A stretch of 64,000 nucleotides of DNA from DASVHS01 sp035468985 (GCA_035468985.1 DATISF010000038.1:62001-126000); one strand, 5' to 3'. Positions 46,261 through 54,785 are shown, counted from the first letter of the stretch. Program-made: numbers and translations. The notes: generated by a model not told the origin, from the sequence alone.

Positions 46261-47297
46261 CGCGGTTCCGCCATCACCGGCGACACGTTCGCGAGCGTCG
46301 CGTCCTTCCAGACCGACGGCACGCCGCGGATGAACGTCACGATTCCGGCGGCGGGCGAGCGGACGTCCTTGATCGGACGGCCGAGGTAATCGGTGAGTGT
46401 GCCGAGGAGCGAGCCGTCGGCGACGTAGGAGCCCCCACGGACTGCCGGCGTCCAGATCGCCGGCCCATCGGCGCGGACTCGTGTTCCGGAGCCGACCCAC
46501 ACGGGATGCGCGAGCGGCGTCACCGCGCGATCGATCATGTGCAGCGCGCCGAGGATGTTGAGACATCCGTCGATGAGCGCGTTCACGTCGTTCTGCTCGA
46601 CCGTGCCGGTGTGCCCGGCCTCCGCGACCACGACGTTCTTGCCGAGCGACAACGAATAACCGCTGAGACTGCGCGTGGCCGCGGGGTTCGTCAGATCGAC
46701 GTCATTGACGATGACCAGGCTGAGCCCGAACGCCAGCACGAGCGCGCGCGACGCATCATCCCTGGCGGCATTCCCGCTGCGCATCCAATAGCTGTACTGG
46801 CCGAGATCCTCGTCGAGATCGCCGCCGTGCAGATCGACGATCGTGTCGGCTCGCTTCACGATGGTCTCGGCGACCAGCGCCAGCGCCCGCTGCGTCTGCG
46901 TCCCTTTCGGATCGCCGGGATACTGCCCGTTCATCCCCTTCTTGTCGATCGGATTGAGATGGACGGTCATCTGCTCGAACGAGGCCTCATTGAGCAGGGG
47001 CACGATGATCGCCGTGCCGGACAGCGATTTCGGATCGATGCGCGAGATGAGCTTCGTCAGCGCGATCGATGATGCGTACTCGGTGCCGTGACTTCCGGCG
47101 ACGAACGCGACGACCGGCCCCGGCTTCGCGCCGTTGACGACGGCCACAGGAATGGTCGCCGCGGCGTCGGAGCCGGCCGGCACGTCGAGCGCACCGTACG
47201 CGGTCGCGCCGCGCGGCGCGGCAGCCGAGCCGGCCGTGAACGTCTGCGCGGCGAGCGAGGTCGTGAACAGAGCGATGAACGCGAGTCTCTTCATCAT
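46257..47297 (-). CDS. Succinylglutamate desuccinylase/aspartoacylase-like zinc hydrolase, exported
   Basis: A 346-residue protein. The ATG at 47297 follows AAGGAGTTGC and opens a signal peptide (MKRLAFIALFTTSLAAQTF). The zinc site of the M14-like family is VAFVAGSHGTEYASSIALTK (H-x2-E) with IVDLHGGDLDEDLGQYSYW, and EAGHTGTVEQNDVNALIDG supplies the catalytic Glu region. Exported family members cleave N-acylated amino acids or polar amides. It lies between the adenosine-deaminase-like gene and the DinB gene with 4-bp overlaps on both sides, so the three form one unit. Confidence 0.88.
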   Translation of the reverse strand: MMKRLAFIALFTTSLAAQTFTAGSAAAPRGATAYGALDVPAGSDAAATIPVAVVNGAKPGPVVAFVAGSHGTEYASSIALTKLISRIDPKSLSGTAIIVPLLNEASFEQMTVHLNPIDKKGMNGQYPGDPKGTQTQRALALVAETIVKRADTIVDLHGGDLDEDLGQYSYWMRSGNAARDDASRALVLAFGLSLVIVNDVDLTNPAATRSLSGYSLSLGKNVVVAEAGHTGTVEQNDVNALIDGCLNILGALHMIDRAVTPLAHPVWVGSGTRVRADGPAIWTPAVRGGSYVADGSLLGTLTDYLGRPIKDVRSPAAGIVTFIRGVPSVWKDATLANVSPVMAEPR

Positions 47298-48913
47298 GAC
47301 TGCAACTCCTTCTTCCTCATCTGCCAGAGGAGGTGACTGAGATGATCGCGGCGTGATTCGCCGGTGGTGACGATCAGAAGTTTCGTGATCTTGAGCTCGA
47401 GCGGATCGGTGTACAGCAGGATCAGCATCTCCCGAATGAAGCTCGTCGAGAGCGTGATGTCGTTGTCGGTGCCGACGCCGAGGCGCAGGCCTTTCTTTTC
47501 CCACCACGAGAATGGATGGTCGCTGTAGTCGCTCAGCTCGCCGGTCAGCTTCTTGTTCGACGACGGCAGCGACACCAGCGTGAGCCGCTTGTCGATCATG
47601 CGATTGAGAACGTCGTGCTGGTAGTGCTCGACCTCGCGGGCATGATGGAACTTCGTCTTCGTGGCCAGCGTCGCCTCGGCATCGGTCAGCCGGACGCCGC
47701 GGATGACCTTGTCGCGGATCTCCTCCCGCCCGCTCGTGTCCATGTCCATCAGCTCGGCGTAATCGCGTGACCCCGCCGCAACCGGCTCGCCGCGGCGGTT
47801 CGCGCGCAGCACGCGCTGCAGCATGCTGTGGAAGTAGTAGTTCGGGTTGATGCCCAGGCTGAGGCCGTGCTCGACGGCGTCGACGTGCCAGATGTTCATG
47901 GCGTTGTCGACGGCCTGAATGCCGTGCCGCAGCGTGTCCCATGTCTCGCCGTGATGGCTGCGCGTGCGCAGGCCGTATGCCTGCAGTTTGCGCATGCCCA
48001 CGCGCATCTCCTGGAAGTGGACCTTGCGATAGAAACCGCGCTCGTTGCCCACGGTGTCGACTTCGGTCAACACGTCGTGAAGCTCGGGATGCTTCTTGAG
48101 CAGATCGACGATCTGCCGCACCTGGTCGTCGAAGCTGGCGCGCTTCGACGGATAGCGCGACGCATCGTAGAACCCCGCCTCTTTGCGGAAGCTCGGCGAG
48201 AGGATGAATCGGAACGAAGGCATCTCGCGCTGAAACGAACGGAACCCCTCGTAGAGCCCGAGCACGACATCCTCGGGGGTCACCGCGCCGATGCCGGGGA
48301 TCTGCTCCTTCGGGTCGGTGGTCTCGCGGAACAGCGTGAATTTCAGGCGCAGCGAACCGACATTCGACGTGCGGTAGAGGCGGCTGGCCAGGTGATAGGC
48401 GGCATCGCCATGCGCCTCGCGGCTGGTGAGAATCAGCTTCGGCAGGTAGAGGATCTTCAGGTACTGCTCGAAGCGGTCTTCGTCGCGTAGACGGATGAGG
48501 CGGTCGACGTCGGCGGCGCTGCGGATCGTCGTCTGCGGACCGTAGACTTCCTTGATCTTCCGGTCGTAGACGGGGTTCTCGAGCAGCGGCGCGAGCCGCG
48601 GGTAGATGAAGTCGGCGTGCAGCGAGCCGGTGAGATGAATGTGCTCGTCGCGAAACGGGATCGGGAACGCCCGGAAGAAATCGCCGAGGGCCAGCGACAC
48701 CGGATGGGCGAAGAGCTTCTCGATCGGAGTGTCGTTGAGGCGGAAGCCGCCGAGGAGCTTGTGGAACTCGCGGATGCAGTCGCCGAGCTCGCGATCACGT
48801 TCGAGCTCCGGCGCCTGCTCGGCCAGGGAGAGCGTGTCCTCGAGCGCCAGGCCGCTGGTCTCGCTGATCAGCTGCGTGAAGAAGCGCGTGAGGCGGGCGA
48901 TGACCGCGGGCAT
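47294..48913 (-). CDS. Adenosine/AMP-deaminase-like amidohydrolase, extended form
   Basis: A 539-residue cytosolic protein. Deaminase landmarks: DEHIHLTGSLHADFIY (metal H-x-H plus substrate region, near residue 97), AYGLRTRSHHGETWDTLRHG (catalytic H-H-G-E, near 340), INPNYYFHSMLQ, VSLPSSNKKL and LRLGVGTDNDITLSTSFIRE (metal Asp, near 480). At 539 residues it is clearly longer than common adenosine deaminases (about 340). The extra length is mostly N-terminal and an insert around residues 120-220. The substrate may be adenosine or another purine or pyrrole. It overlaps the start of the desuccinylase gene. Confidence 0.85.
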   Translation of the reverse strand: MPAVIARLTRFFTQLISETSGLALEDTLSLAEQAPELERDRELGDCIREFHKLLGGFRLNDTPIEKLFAHPVSLALGDFFRAFPIPFRDEHIHLTGSLHADFIYPRLAPLLENPVYDRKIKEVYGPQTTIRSAADVDRLIRLRDEDRFEQYLKILYLPKLILTSREAHGDAAYHLASRLYRTSNVGSLRLKFTLFRETTDPKEQIPGIGAVTPEDVVLGLYEGFRSFQREMPSFRFILSPSFRKEAGFYDASRYPSKRASFDDQVRQIVDLLKKHPELHDVLTEVDTVGNERGFYRKVHFQEMRVGMRKLQAYGLRTRSHHGETWDTLRHGIQAVDNAMNIWHVDAVEHGLSLGINPNYYFHSMLQRVLRANRRGEPVAAGSRDYAELMDMDTSGREEIRDKVIRGVRLTDAEATLATKTKFHHAREVEHYQHDVLNRMIDKRLTLVSLPSSNKKLTGELSDYSDHPFSWWEKKGLRLGVGTDNDITLSTSFIREMLILLYTDPLELKITKLLIVTTGESRRDHLSHLLWQMRKKELQS

Positions 48914-48921
48914 GGGCTGCC

Positions 48922-48931
48922 ATGCTAGCGT
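48922..48931. promoter_or_regulatory. Overlapping divergent -10 elements, deaminase/XRE pair
   Basis: The 25-bp gap contains ATGCTAGCGT. Plus strand TAGCGT (48926-48931) lies 7 nt before the XRE ATG at 48939. Minus strand TAGCAT (48927-48922) lies 8 nt before the deaminase ATG at 48913. Both are TANNNT hexamers sharing the central TA, and both place the transcription start at or within 2 nt of the ATG, so leaderless mRNAs are predicted. Confidence 0.5.
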
Positions 48932-48938
48932 TGCCGCG

Positions 48939-49217
48939 ATGAAATCGCGACACGGCGGGGCCGGGCGCATCTCCACCAAAGCCAAACTCGCCGACGAGCT
49001 CGTGATCCTCGGACGCGTGCTGACCATGGCGCGCGAGCGCGCGGGCCTGAAGCAGTCGGACGTCGCCGCAAAGCTCGGCCTCCCCGCGTCCTATCTGTCG
49101 AAGATCGAGAACGGCACGCGCAGACTCGATGTCATCGAATTGATCCGCATCGCCGAAGCGATGGAGCTCGATGCCGCGGAGATCCTGCGGACGCTGCAGG
49201 AGGAGTTGGGGCGATGA
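48939..49217 (+). CDS. Small XRE-family helix-turn-helix regulator
   Basis: A 92-residue protein. The HTH is LGRVLTMARERAGLKQSDVA followed by KLGLPASYLSKIENGTRRLD, a typical Cro/C1-type fold, and the last helix is LIRIAEAMELDAAEILRTLQ. No ligand or toxin-binding domain is attached. It is divergent from the deaminase gene over a 25-bp gap, and its stop overlaps the aspartic protease ATG (ATGA at 49214). Control of the deaminase, the protease or itself is likely. A toxin-antitoxin role is not supported. Confidence 0.88.
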   Translation: MKSRHGGAGRISTKAKLADELVILGRVLTMARERAGLKQSDVAAKLGLPASYLSKIENGTRRLDVIELIRIAEAMELDAAEILRTLQEELGR

Positions 49218-50056
49218 AACGTCTGTTCCTGACAGCGCTCGTTTTCGCCGCGTTCCTCTCCTGTGCGACAGGACGCCCGCAGTGGACGCGACGGCTGGGA
49301 TACTCGACCGGTGAGCTGTCGCGCCTCGAGATCGGAAAGCATGGCTATCCCGTCCTTGCAGGCAGAATCGATCGAAACGCGCTCCATCTGGTCTTCGATA
49401 CGGGGAACATGTCGGGCCTTTTGCTTTCCATCGGCGCAATCAATGCCCTCCACCTTTCCATGACCGGACAGACGCGCTCGTACGACTCCGACGGGCGCGA
49501 GCTGCCGCCGGTTCGAGAATTCCATGTCCCTCTGCTCGAGATCTTCGGGCAGGCCTTTCGAAATCAGCACGCCATCGAAGACGTCCGCGCCGAATTCGAC
49601 GGTTTTGTAGGCCCCATGTATCTACTGCACGGAAGATTCACGCTGGACTACCGCACGGGATGGATGGGCGTATCGAAACGGCCGCTTCGTGCGCCCGCGA
49701 GTTCAGCGCTTCCCCTTCTCCGGTCCGAGAGCTTTCCCGGTATGGTCGTCGTCCGGGGAACCGCAAACGCAGTTCCGGTGCTCTTCCAACTCGATACCGG
49801 AAAGAGCCGCACCTGCATCGACTCGGAGCTTCGCAGACGGCTGCAGCTACCGGCCGATCCGAACGGCGTGCGCGGCTTGACGGTCACGATCGCCGATTCG
49901 TCGTTCGCAATCCCCGCAGCGAAAGAGGTTGGCTTTCGCGGAATCTCCGCAGGCTATCCCGAGCCCATTCTGGTCGGGATCGGCTCGGACGTTCTCTCGA
50001 AGGGTGTGCTGACCGTGGATTACGCGAACGGCATCGTTCTATTCGAATCGCGGTAA
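49214..50056 (+). CDS. Two-lobed aspartic protease-like protein, lipoprotein
   Basis: A 280-residue protein. The ATG overlaps the XRE stop. A lipobox occurs in VFAAFLSCATG. Two DTG motifs are present: HLVFDTGNMSGLLLS (near residue 62) and LFQLDTGKSRTCIDS (near 195), each followed by a hydrophobic strand. Together they make a pepsin-like bilobal arrangement, whereas most bacterial relatives are single-lobe retropepsins. The C-terminal VDYANGIVLFESR closes the second lobe. It is probably anchored outside the cytoplasm and may cleave or simply bind peptides. It converges on the duplicated gene end at 50075. Confidence 0.8.
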   Translation: MKRLFLTALVFAAFLSCATGRPQWTRRLGYSTGELSRLEIGKHGYPVLAGRIDRNALHLVFDTGNMSGLLLSIGAINALHLSMTGQTRSYDSDGRELPPVREFHVPLLEIFGQAFRNQHAIEDVRAEFDGFVGPMYLLHGRFTLDYRTGWMGVSKRPLRAPASSALPLLRSESFPGMVVVRGTANAVPVLFQLDTGKSRTCIDSELRRRLQLPADPNGVRGLTVTIADSSFAIPAAKEVGFRGISAGYPEPILVGIGSDVLSKGVLTVDYANGIVLFESR

Positions 50057-50074
50057 ACCACAACAGTAAGGACG

Positions 50075-50127
50075 CGCCCTACTTCATCCCCAGCTCCATC
50101 CACAGGAACGAAAACACATCCGTCTGC
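50075..50127. repeat. 53-bp direct repeat, left copy (3' end of prolyl oligopeptidase gene)
   Basis: This copy is identical to 55729-55781. On the minus strand it encodes the last 15 residues of the peptidase (QTDVFSFLWMELGMK) and its TAG stop. The upstream coding sequence is absent here; from 50128 the text is unrelated. Together with the copy in the intact gene it brackets 50.1-55.8 kb. Confidence 0.95.
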
Positions 50128-50440
50128 TTGCTCAAAAGCGCATTGATGATGTTCTGCGAGAACTTGCTCGGCTTGGTTTCGCAGCAGAGGTCCGGGAGTC
50201 GGTCACAGACGAATCTAGCCGTACTGTGGCGTGTATCGTTCGAGAGGAACTTGGGCCCGGTACCGATTCGACAAGGGCGGTTCGGTATTCGCTTTGGGCT
50301 GGGCATCCTACAGAGCCGTTGCGAGCGATTTACGCCGTGCAGACTGATGACGCAACCCGTGAGCGAGACGAGACGTATGTGCACGGCTACCACTCGCAGG
50401 AGAGCGTGCGCCTGCAGGATCAGGCGGGAACGTTGGCGAT
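50128..50440 (+). pseudogene. Fragments of two genes (unknown protein end and methyltransferase start)
   Basis: From the repeat edge one open frame reads RLLAQKRIDDVLRELARLGF, RESVTDESSRTVACIVREEL and WAGHPTEPLRAIYAVQTDD, a coherent protein C-terminus of about 75 residues with no start. In the same frame the next segment is RERDETYVHGYHSQESVRLQ with DQAGTLA, the usual N-terminus of class I SAM methyltransferases. After about 50440 the methyltransferase is lost. Both genes are truncated, and no ribosome site precedes either. The two fragments meet without a stop codon between them, which suggests deletion joins. Confidence 0.55.
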
Positions 50441-50482
50441 CTGCCCGACACTTGACACGTTCTTCGTGGAACTTGGCGCGAG

Positions 50483-52618
50483 CTACTTCCTTCCCTGGCT
50501 CCTGGGAACCGTGGCGGTGACGGCATTCGTCGTCGCGTTCCCGGTATAGTCCGTCGCGGTCGCCGTGATCGTATAGACCCGGCCGTCGCCGCTCCCGCTC
50601 CGCTCGGCGCGCAGCCACACATCGAAGGTGCCGTCGTGGTTGTCCATCACTTCCCAGTCCGGAGTGGCGTCGCCGTCTCCGGTGCCGTCCACCGGCTCGT
50701 TGCTGGTCACAGTGACGAGGAGGCTCGGCGACGGATCCTGATCATCGGTGGCCGACACACCGCTCGCCACTTTCACCATCTTGTGGTTCGGCGGCCAGAG
50801 CTCTTTTGTGAGCAATGCGAGGTTGATGAGAGGAGGAGTGGTGTCGGCCGCGGCGGTGACCTGCAAACAGGCGGAGAACTCGGACGTGTTTCCGCCGGAA
50901 TCGGTCGCGGTGGCCGTGATGATCCGGCCGGGAGGAATGGTGGACGCCGCGATGAACGAAAAGGCCGCGTTGCCACCGGCATCAGTGATGACGCTGCCCG
51001 CCGCCACGAGCGTCTGCCCCTGGCCGTGCGCCAGGGGGCCGCAGAGCGGGTTGTCGAAGAGCTCAATGCGGAAGGTCTGCCCGGCCGCGCTGTTGAGCGT
51101 CCCGGTAGTGGTCGTGCGCGCCCCGGTCTCGGCCGTCACGAGCAGCGGGAAGTTCTGTAGAGCATTGGGGCCGGCATCCGCGTCACCCTGATCGTTCGGT
51201 GTGACGAGATCGGCCTTGAGATTGATCCCCAATCGCTGGTTGTCATGGATGGAGTTCGACAGGATGGTGAGCGTTCCCGCGGTCACCTGCACGCCATCGA
51301 AGGGATGGAAGGCGACAACGTTCCCCGCTCCGGACGCAGTGCCGCCGAGAAGGCCCCCGGCGGCAAGGTTATTGACGACCACGCCGAAGGTCCCGTTCGG
51401 AAGCGCGGCCGTGCCGGTGGCATCGGTCCCGATGAAGTTGCCCTGGATGGTCGGCAAACCGCGGTTGACGTTAATCCCGGCCGTGTTGTTGCCGGAAATC
51501 TGATTCCCGGTACCGGCTGATGTGCCACCGATGAGCGCGTCACCCTGAATCATCATTCCGAGTCCATTGCCGCGAGCGTTCATGCCCGTGAGGTCGGTTC
51601 CAATGCGATTGCCTTGAACCACGGTAGGAGGACAGATGCCTACGTTGATCCCCGTGGCATTGCCGGAGATGATGTTTCCCGCGCCGATGCCGCCCACGGT
51701 GGTTCCCGGTCCGAAGGCCTGGACCCCTTCGCCATGGTTTGGCAGGGCGAAGCTTCCGGAGGCATCCAGTCCGATGATGTTTCCCTGGATGACATTACCG
51801 ACATGCGATCCGCAACCCGTGGCTCCCGACCCCGTGGCGATCCCCGGTCCGCTGTTCCCGGAGATAATGTTGCGATCACCGGCCGCGGAACCGCCGACCG
51901 TGTTGTTCCCCGAGGCCAAGACTGAAATGCCAGTGCCCTGGTTCGGCACGGCGACGGTGCCGGTTGGGTCGACCCCGACGTAGTTCCCACGGAAGGTGTT
52001 GCCATCGGCCACCGGATTGATCGAGCTCGGTGCTACGAAAGCGCCGCCGAACCGGTTGCCTGAGATCACGTTGTGCGACGCCACGTTCCCGCTGCTCCGC
52101 AGACTCAGGCCGACACTGTTGCCGTGCGCCACCGTCCCGGTGACGTCTGTGCCGAGGTAGTTCCCTTCAAAGGTGTGACCATTGGAGAAGGTCTCGATGC
52201 CCGGTCCGGACCAGCCTCGAATGACCAGACCGCGGACGGTGCTTCCCTGGGAGGCGCCGAAGAAGGCGAGCCCTCTGACGTTCACGCCAGTGGGTGCCGC
52301 CGAACCGTCCAGCTCCACGATCGGACCGCTCGACGCCCCCGGCTGCGTGGTGCCGTCAATGACGACCGGATCGGTGATCGGCGGCATCTGAAGGAGAGGT
52401 TGAATCACGTAGGGTGGCGGACCGGGGATGGTGAAGGTGATCAGGTCAAGGCCCGGCGTGCTGTCGGCGAGACTGATTGCTTCGCGAAGGCTGCAATGAA
52501 CCGCGTCGCACACGCCGTCGGAGACGTCGTTGGTGGTATTGACGACGAACGAGCCGGCGATCGCCGCCGGGGAGAGAAGTGCGGCCACCGCACAACAGGC
52601 AATGATGGTTCGGTTCAT
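50483..52618 (-). CDS. Secreted CSLREA/right-handed beta-helix surface protein
   Basis: A 711-residue protein. The ATG at 52618 opens a signal peptide (MNRTIIACCAVAALLSPAAI). The CSLREA signature (VCDAVHCSLREAISLADSTP, residues about 32-51) is followed by parallel beta-helix repeats containing recurrent GNVISGN, GNYVGVDPTGTVAVPNQ and GNFIGTDATGTAALPNG units, then an Ig-like domain and a C-terminal TATDYTGNATTNAVTATV strand region. These proteins are exported to the surface or medium and may bind or cut polysaccharides. It lies inside the DNA bracketed by the 53-bp repeat and is lower in G+C than the core genes. Confidence 0.88.
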   Translation of the reverse strand: MNRTIIACCAVAALLSPAAIAGSFVVNTTNDVSDGVCDAVHCSLREAISLADSTPGLDLITFTIPGPPPYVIQPLLQMPPITDPVVIDGTTQPGASSGPIVELDGSAAPTGVNVRGLAFFGASQGSTVRGLVIRGWSGPGIETFSNGHTFEGNYLGTDVTGTVAHGNSVGLSLRSSGNVASHNVISGNRFGGAFVAPSSINPVADGNTFRGNYVGVDPTGTVAVPNQGTGISVLASGNNTVGGSAAGDRNIISGNSGPGIATGSGATGCGSHVGNVIQGNIIGLDASGSFALPNHGEGVQAFGPGTTVGGIGAGNIISGNATGINVGICPPTVVQGNRIGTDLTGMNARGNGLGMMIQGDALIGGTSAGTGNQISGNNTAGINVNRGLPTIQGNFIGTDATGTAALPNGTFGVVVNNLAAGGLLGGTASGAGNVVAFHPFDGVQVTAGTLTILSNSIHDNQRLGINLKADLVTPNDQGDADAGPNALQNFPLLVTAETGARTTTTGTLNSAAGQTFRIELFDNPLCGPLAHGQGQTLVAAGSVITDAGGNAAFSFIAASTIPPGRIITATATDSGGNTSEFSACLQVTAAADTTPPLINLALLTKELWPPNHKMVKVASGVSATDDQDPSPSLLVTVTSNEPVDGTGDGDATPDWEVMDNHDGTFDVWLRAERSGSGDGRVYTITATATDYTGNATTNAVTATVPRSQGRK

Positions 52619-52798
52619 GACCGTCCTGCAGTTGTTGACGTGGGATCGGGACACAGCCCGGCGGACGACACGTTGCCCGGCCGCATCGCCACGGGAAAGG
52701 AACGACCCAGTGTAAAGCGTGGACGTGGCGGTATACATACATCGTCAGTACAGGCGCAACAAGGTGGAATTCTGGAAGTCGGCGATGTCTCACGCCTC
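52619..52798. other. Non-coding gap upstream of the beta-helix gene
   Basis: No gene is seen. The stretch just upstream of the beta-helix ATG probably holds its promoter, but no hexamer pair is convincing. Short plus-strand frames are shadows with no protein character. Confidence 0.3.
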
Positions 52799-52853
52799 GG
52801 CTGAGGACAGAGGACTGAGGGCTGAGGCAGAGGAGTGAGGATTGAGGACTGAG
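52799..52853. repeat. Degenerate tandem GAGGACTGAG-type repeat
   Basis: About five imperfect units of GAGGACAGAG, GACTGAGG, GCTGAGGCAGAG and GATTGAGGACTGAG run head to tail. The array ends where the peptide-coding remnant on the minus strand ends, so it may be a dispersed non-coding repeat that replaced a gene end. Confidence 0.6.
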
Positions 52854-53186
52854 CCTAGGCTTCTGCTGGTTTTGGGGCTTCGAGTCGACCAGACGCAGTC
52901 GGCTTGATCTTCGACGATATCGAGGACCTTCGATGGGTCTGCTTCGAACGTGTCGCGTGAGAGTCGCTCGATTGTCTTCGAGTACTTCGCGCCGACGAAC
53001 AGCTTGAGGCCACTCGCTGTGTCGGTCTCGTGAAAGTTGAGTTTCTCGTCGGGTAGTCGTGTCAGTTCGCAGACGATCATCAACGAGTCTGACCGAACCT
53101 CGCACTCGCCATCCTCATGGCGTGCTCCCAGTTTTTGTACCAGAGCGAATGAGAGTCGGTTGATATTTGGTCTTCTCCCGAAAAAC
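52854..53186 (-). pseudogene. C-terminal fragment of an unknown gene cut by the IS element
   Basis: Minus-strand frame from the insertion-sequence edge reads HEDGECEVRSDSLMIVCELT, RLPDEKLNFHETDTASGLKL and FEADPSKVLDIVEDQADCVW, which has normal protein composition but no start on this side and no family I recognise. The expected upstream part would lie beyond the IS at 54362, where no matching frame is obvious. I treat it as truncated. Confidence 0.4.
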
Positions 53187-53249
53187 TGGACCACTCAGAA
53201 CGAGAAAAATCTCGTAGTTTGATCGTTCGGGCAAGGAGGGTTTCTCGGG

Positions 53250-53516
53250 ATGAAAAAGTCCAAGTTCACCGAGCAGCAGATTGCCTTCGCCTTGCAACAG
53301 GGCGAGAGCGGGACGGCGATCACGGAGATCTGCCGCAAGCTGGGCATCAGCGAGCAGACGTATTACCGCTGGAAGAAGCGGTACGGCGGTCTGATGCCGT
53401 CGGAGGTGCGCAAGCTGCGGCAGCTCGAGGAAGAGAACGGGCGGCTCAAGCGCATCGTGGCTGACCTGAGTGTGGACAAGGAGATGCTCCAGGAGGTGAT
53501 CCGAAAAAAGCTCTGA
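53250..53516 (+). CDS. IS3-family transposase OrfA (HTH protein)
   Basis: An 88-residue protein starting MKKSKFTEQQIAFALQQGES. The helix-turn-helix TAITEICRKLGISEQTYYRW and the leucine-zipper-like helix LRQLEEENGRLKRIVADLSV are typical of IS3 OrfA (IS407/IS51-like branch). It ends VIRKKL, and the heptamer A-AAA-AAG at 53504-53510 in the last codons is the classic -1 frameshift site, so about part of the ribosomes shift into orfB. A G-rich ribosome site precedes the start. Confidence 0.92.
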   Translation: MKKSKFTEQQIAFALQQGESGTAITEICRKLGISEQTYYRWKKRYGGLMPSEVRKLRQLEEENGRLKRIVADLSVDKEMLQEVIRKKL

Positions 53517-53536
53517 AGCCGGCTCGGCGGCGGGAG

Positions 53537-54337
53537 ATGATCGATCACCTGCGTGTGTGCTACCGAGTCAGCATCCGGCGCGCGTGCAGAGCTCTGGGGG
53601 CGAACCGCTCGACGTATCAGTACCGCCCGAAGAGGAGCGAGCAGACGGCTTTGAAGAAGAGGATTCGAGAGATCGCAGCGACTCGAGTCCGATACGGTTA
53701 CAAACGAATCTGGGTTCTGCTGCGACGGGAAGGTTGGCGAGTCAACCACAAGCGCGTGCACCGGCTGTATCGAGAGGAAGGACTGCAGATGCGGCACAAA
53801 GTTCCCCGTCGGCGCGTGAGCGCAAAACTACGCGAAGATCGGTGCACGGCAACCGAGAGCAACCAATGCTGGTCGATGGATTTGGTGCACGACGAGCTGT
53901 TCGACGGCAGTCGGATCCGGATGTTGACGGTAGTCGATAACTTTAGCCGTGTCAGCCCGCTGATCGGCGTGCGATTCAGCTTCCGTGGAGGCGACGTGGT
54001 CGAGGAGCTCAAAGCAGCAGCAAAGGAGTACGGATTGCCCAAACGCATCCGAGTGGACAATGGGTCGGAGTTTATCTCGAAGGAGTTGGATCTCTGGGCA
54101 TATCTCCACGGCGTGACGCCCGACTTCTCCAGGCCCGGCAAGCCGACAGACAATGCTTTCATCGAATCGTTCAACAGCCGTTTTCGGCAGGAGTGCCTCA
54201 ATCAGTCATGGTTCTTGAGTCTTGAAGATGCGCGGCAAAAGGTCGAAGCCAGGCGCATCGACTACAATCGAGTACGGCCCCACAGCGCGATCGGCAACGT
54301 GCCGCCGATGGAGTTCGCACGAGCAGCGAATCAATAG
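53537..54337 (+). CDS. IS3-family transposase OrfB (DDE integrase domain)
   Basis: A 266-residue frame beginning MIDHLRVCYRVSIRRACRAL. The in-frame extension upstream meets orfA at the slippery site. The HTH_21 region (VNHKRVHRLYREEGLQMRHK) precedes the rve catalytic domain, with Asp in CWSMDLVHDELFDGSRI, Asp in KRIRVDNGSEFISKE and Glu in NAFIESFNSRFRQECLN, the DDE triad in correct spacing. The C-terminal RVRPHSAIGNVPPMEFA is family-standard. The gene is full length with no internal stop, so the element is probably able to transpose. Confidence 0.93.
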   Translation: MIDHLRVCYRVSIRRACRALGANRSTYQYRPKRSEQTALKKRIREIAATRVRYGYKRIWVLLRREGWRVNHKRVHRLYREEGLQMRHKVPRRRVSAKLREDRCTATESNQCWSMDLVHDELFDGSRIRMLTVVDNFSRVSPLIGVRFSFRGGDVVEELKAAAKEYGLPKRIRVDNGSEFISKELDLWAYLHGVTPDFSRPGKPTDNAFIESFNSRFRQECLNQSWFLSLEDARQKVEARRIDYNRVRPHSAIGNVPPMEFARAANQ

Positions 54338-54361
54338 ATTTTTCTCGCCGAAAGTGGTCCA

Positions 54362-54785
54362 AAGATCGGGGAGCCCCCACTACCCGGCGTTGGAACATTC
54401 AGAATGGATCACTTTTCAGGGGGAACGTCAGAACGGCGGGTTAAGCTCAGCCAATCGGGATCACTGTTCACCCACAGTGGCTTACAACAGCCCATACCCA
54501 TACCCCCAACCATCACCCGGCTCGCCGAATATGATGACGCCAGGAACGCTCTTCTGTGTTCTGTCCGATCCGCTGGCCGTTGACCCCCTCAGATGCTTGT
54601 ACCCCCAAGTTGGGGGCTTCCTCCGGATTCACTGATGAACGCCATCGTGTTCCAGTATGGGAACGGAGTGACCCGGATGCACGTAACGTGCGGCACGACA
54701 TGTGCGGCCCAAACTCCAACATGGGATTCGGAATACCTCGACATTCGCAACGCATCAGATATCTGGCAGCCCTAAGGAGAGCCAC
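54362..54785. other. 424 bp between IS element and secreted-protein gene
   Basis: I find no convincing gene. Short plus-strand frames (for example 54556-55080 and 54593-54775) lack family character. At 54600-54615 the text CCCCCAAGTTGGGGG can form a small hairpin. An AAGGAGAGCCAC ribosome site for the next gene lies at the right end. The stretch probably holds remnants of the sequence interrupted by the IS. Confidence 0.35.

Larger units (their letters stand above)
53187..54361 (+). mobile_element. IS3-family insertion sequence, apparently intact
   Basis: About 1175 bp bounded by inverted ends TGGACCACTCAGAACGAGAA (left) and, reading inward from the right, TGGACCACTTTCGGCGAGAA; both continue AAATCT. 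It holds orfA and orfB in -1 relation with a canonical slippery heptamer, so a fused transposase can be made. No perfect target-site duplication is visible: the three bases next to the ends are AAC on the left and AAG on the right. The element interrupts the minus-strand gene fragment to its left. Confidence 0.9.

Noticed and set aside
48939..50056. XRE regulator plus protease as a toxin-antitoxin pair
   Set aside because: The partner is an exported lipoprotein with two aspartic-protease motifs, not a small cytosolic toxin.
52799..52853. Possible CRISPR-like array of short repeats
   Set aside because: Units are about 10 bp, imperfect and without spacers; no cas gene is in the window.
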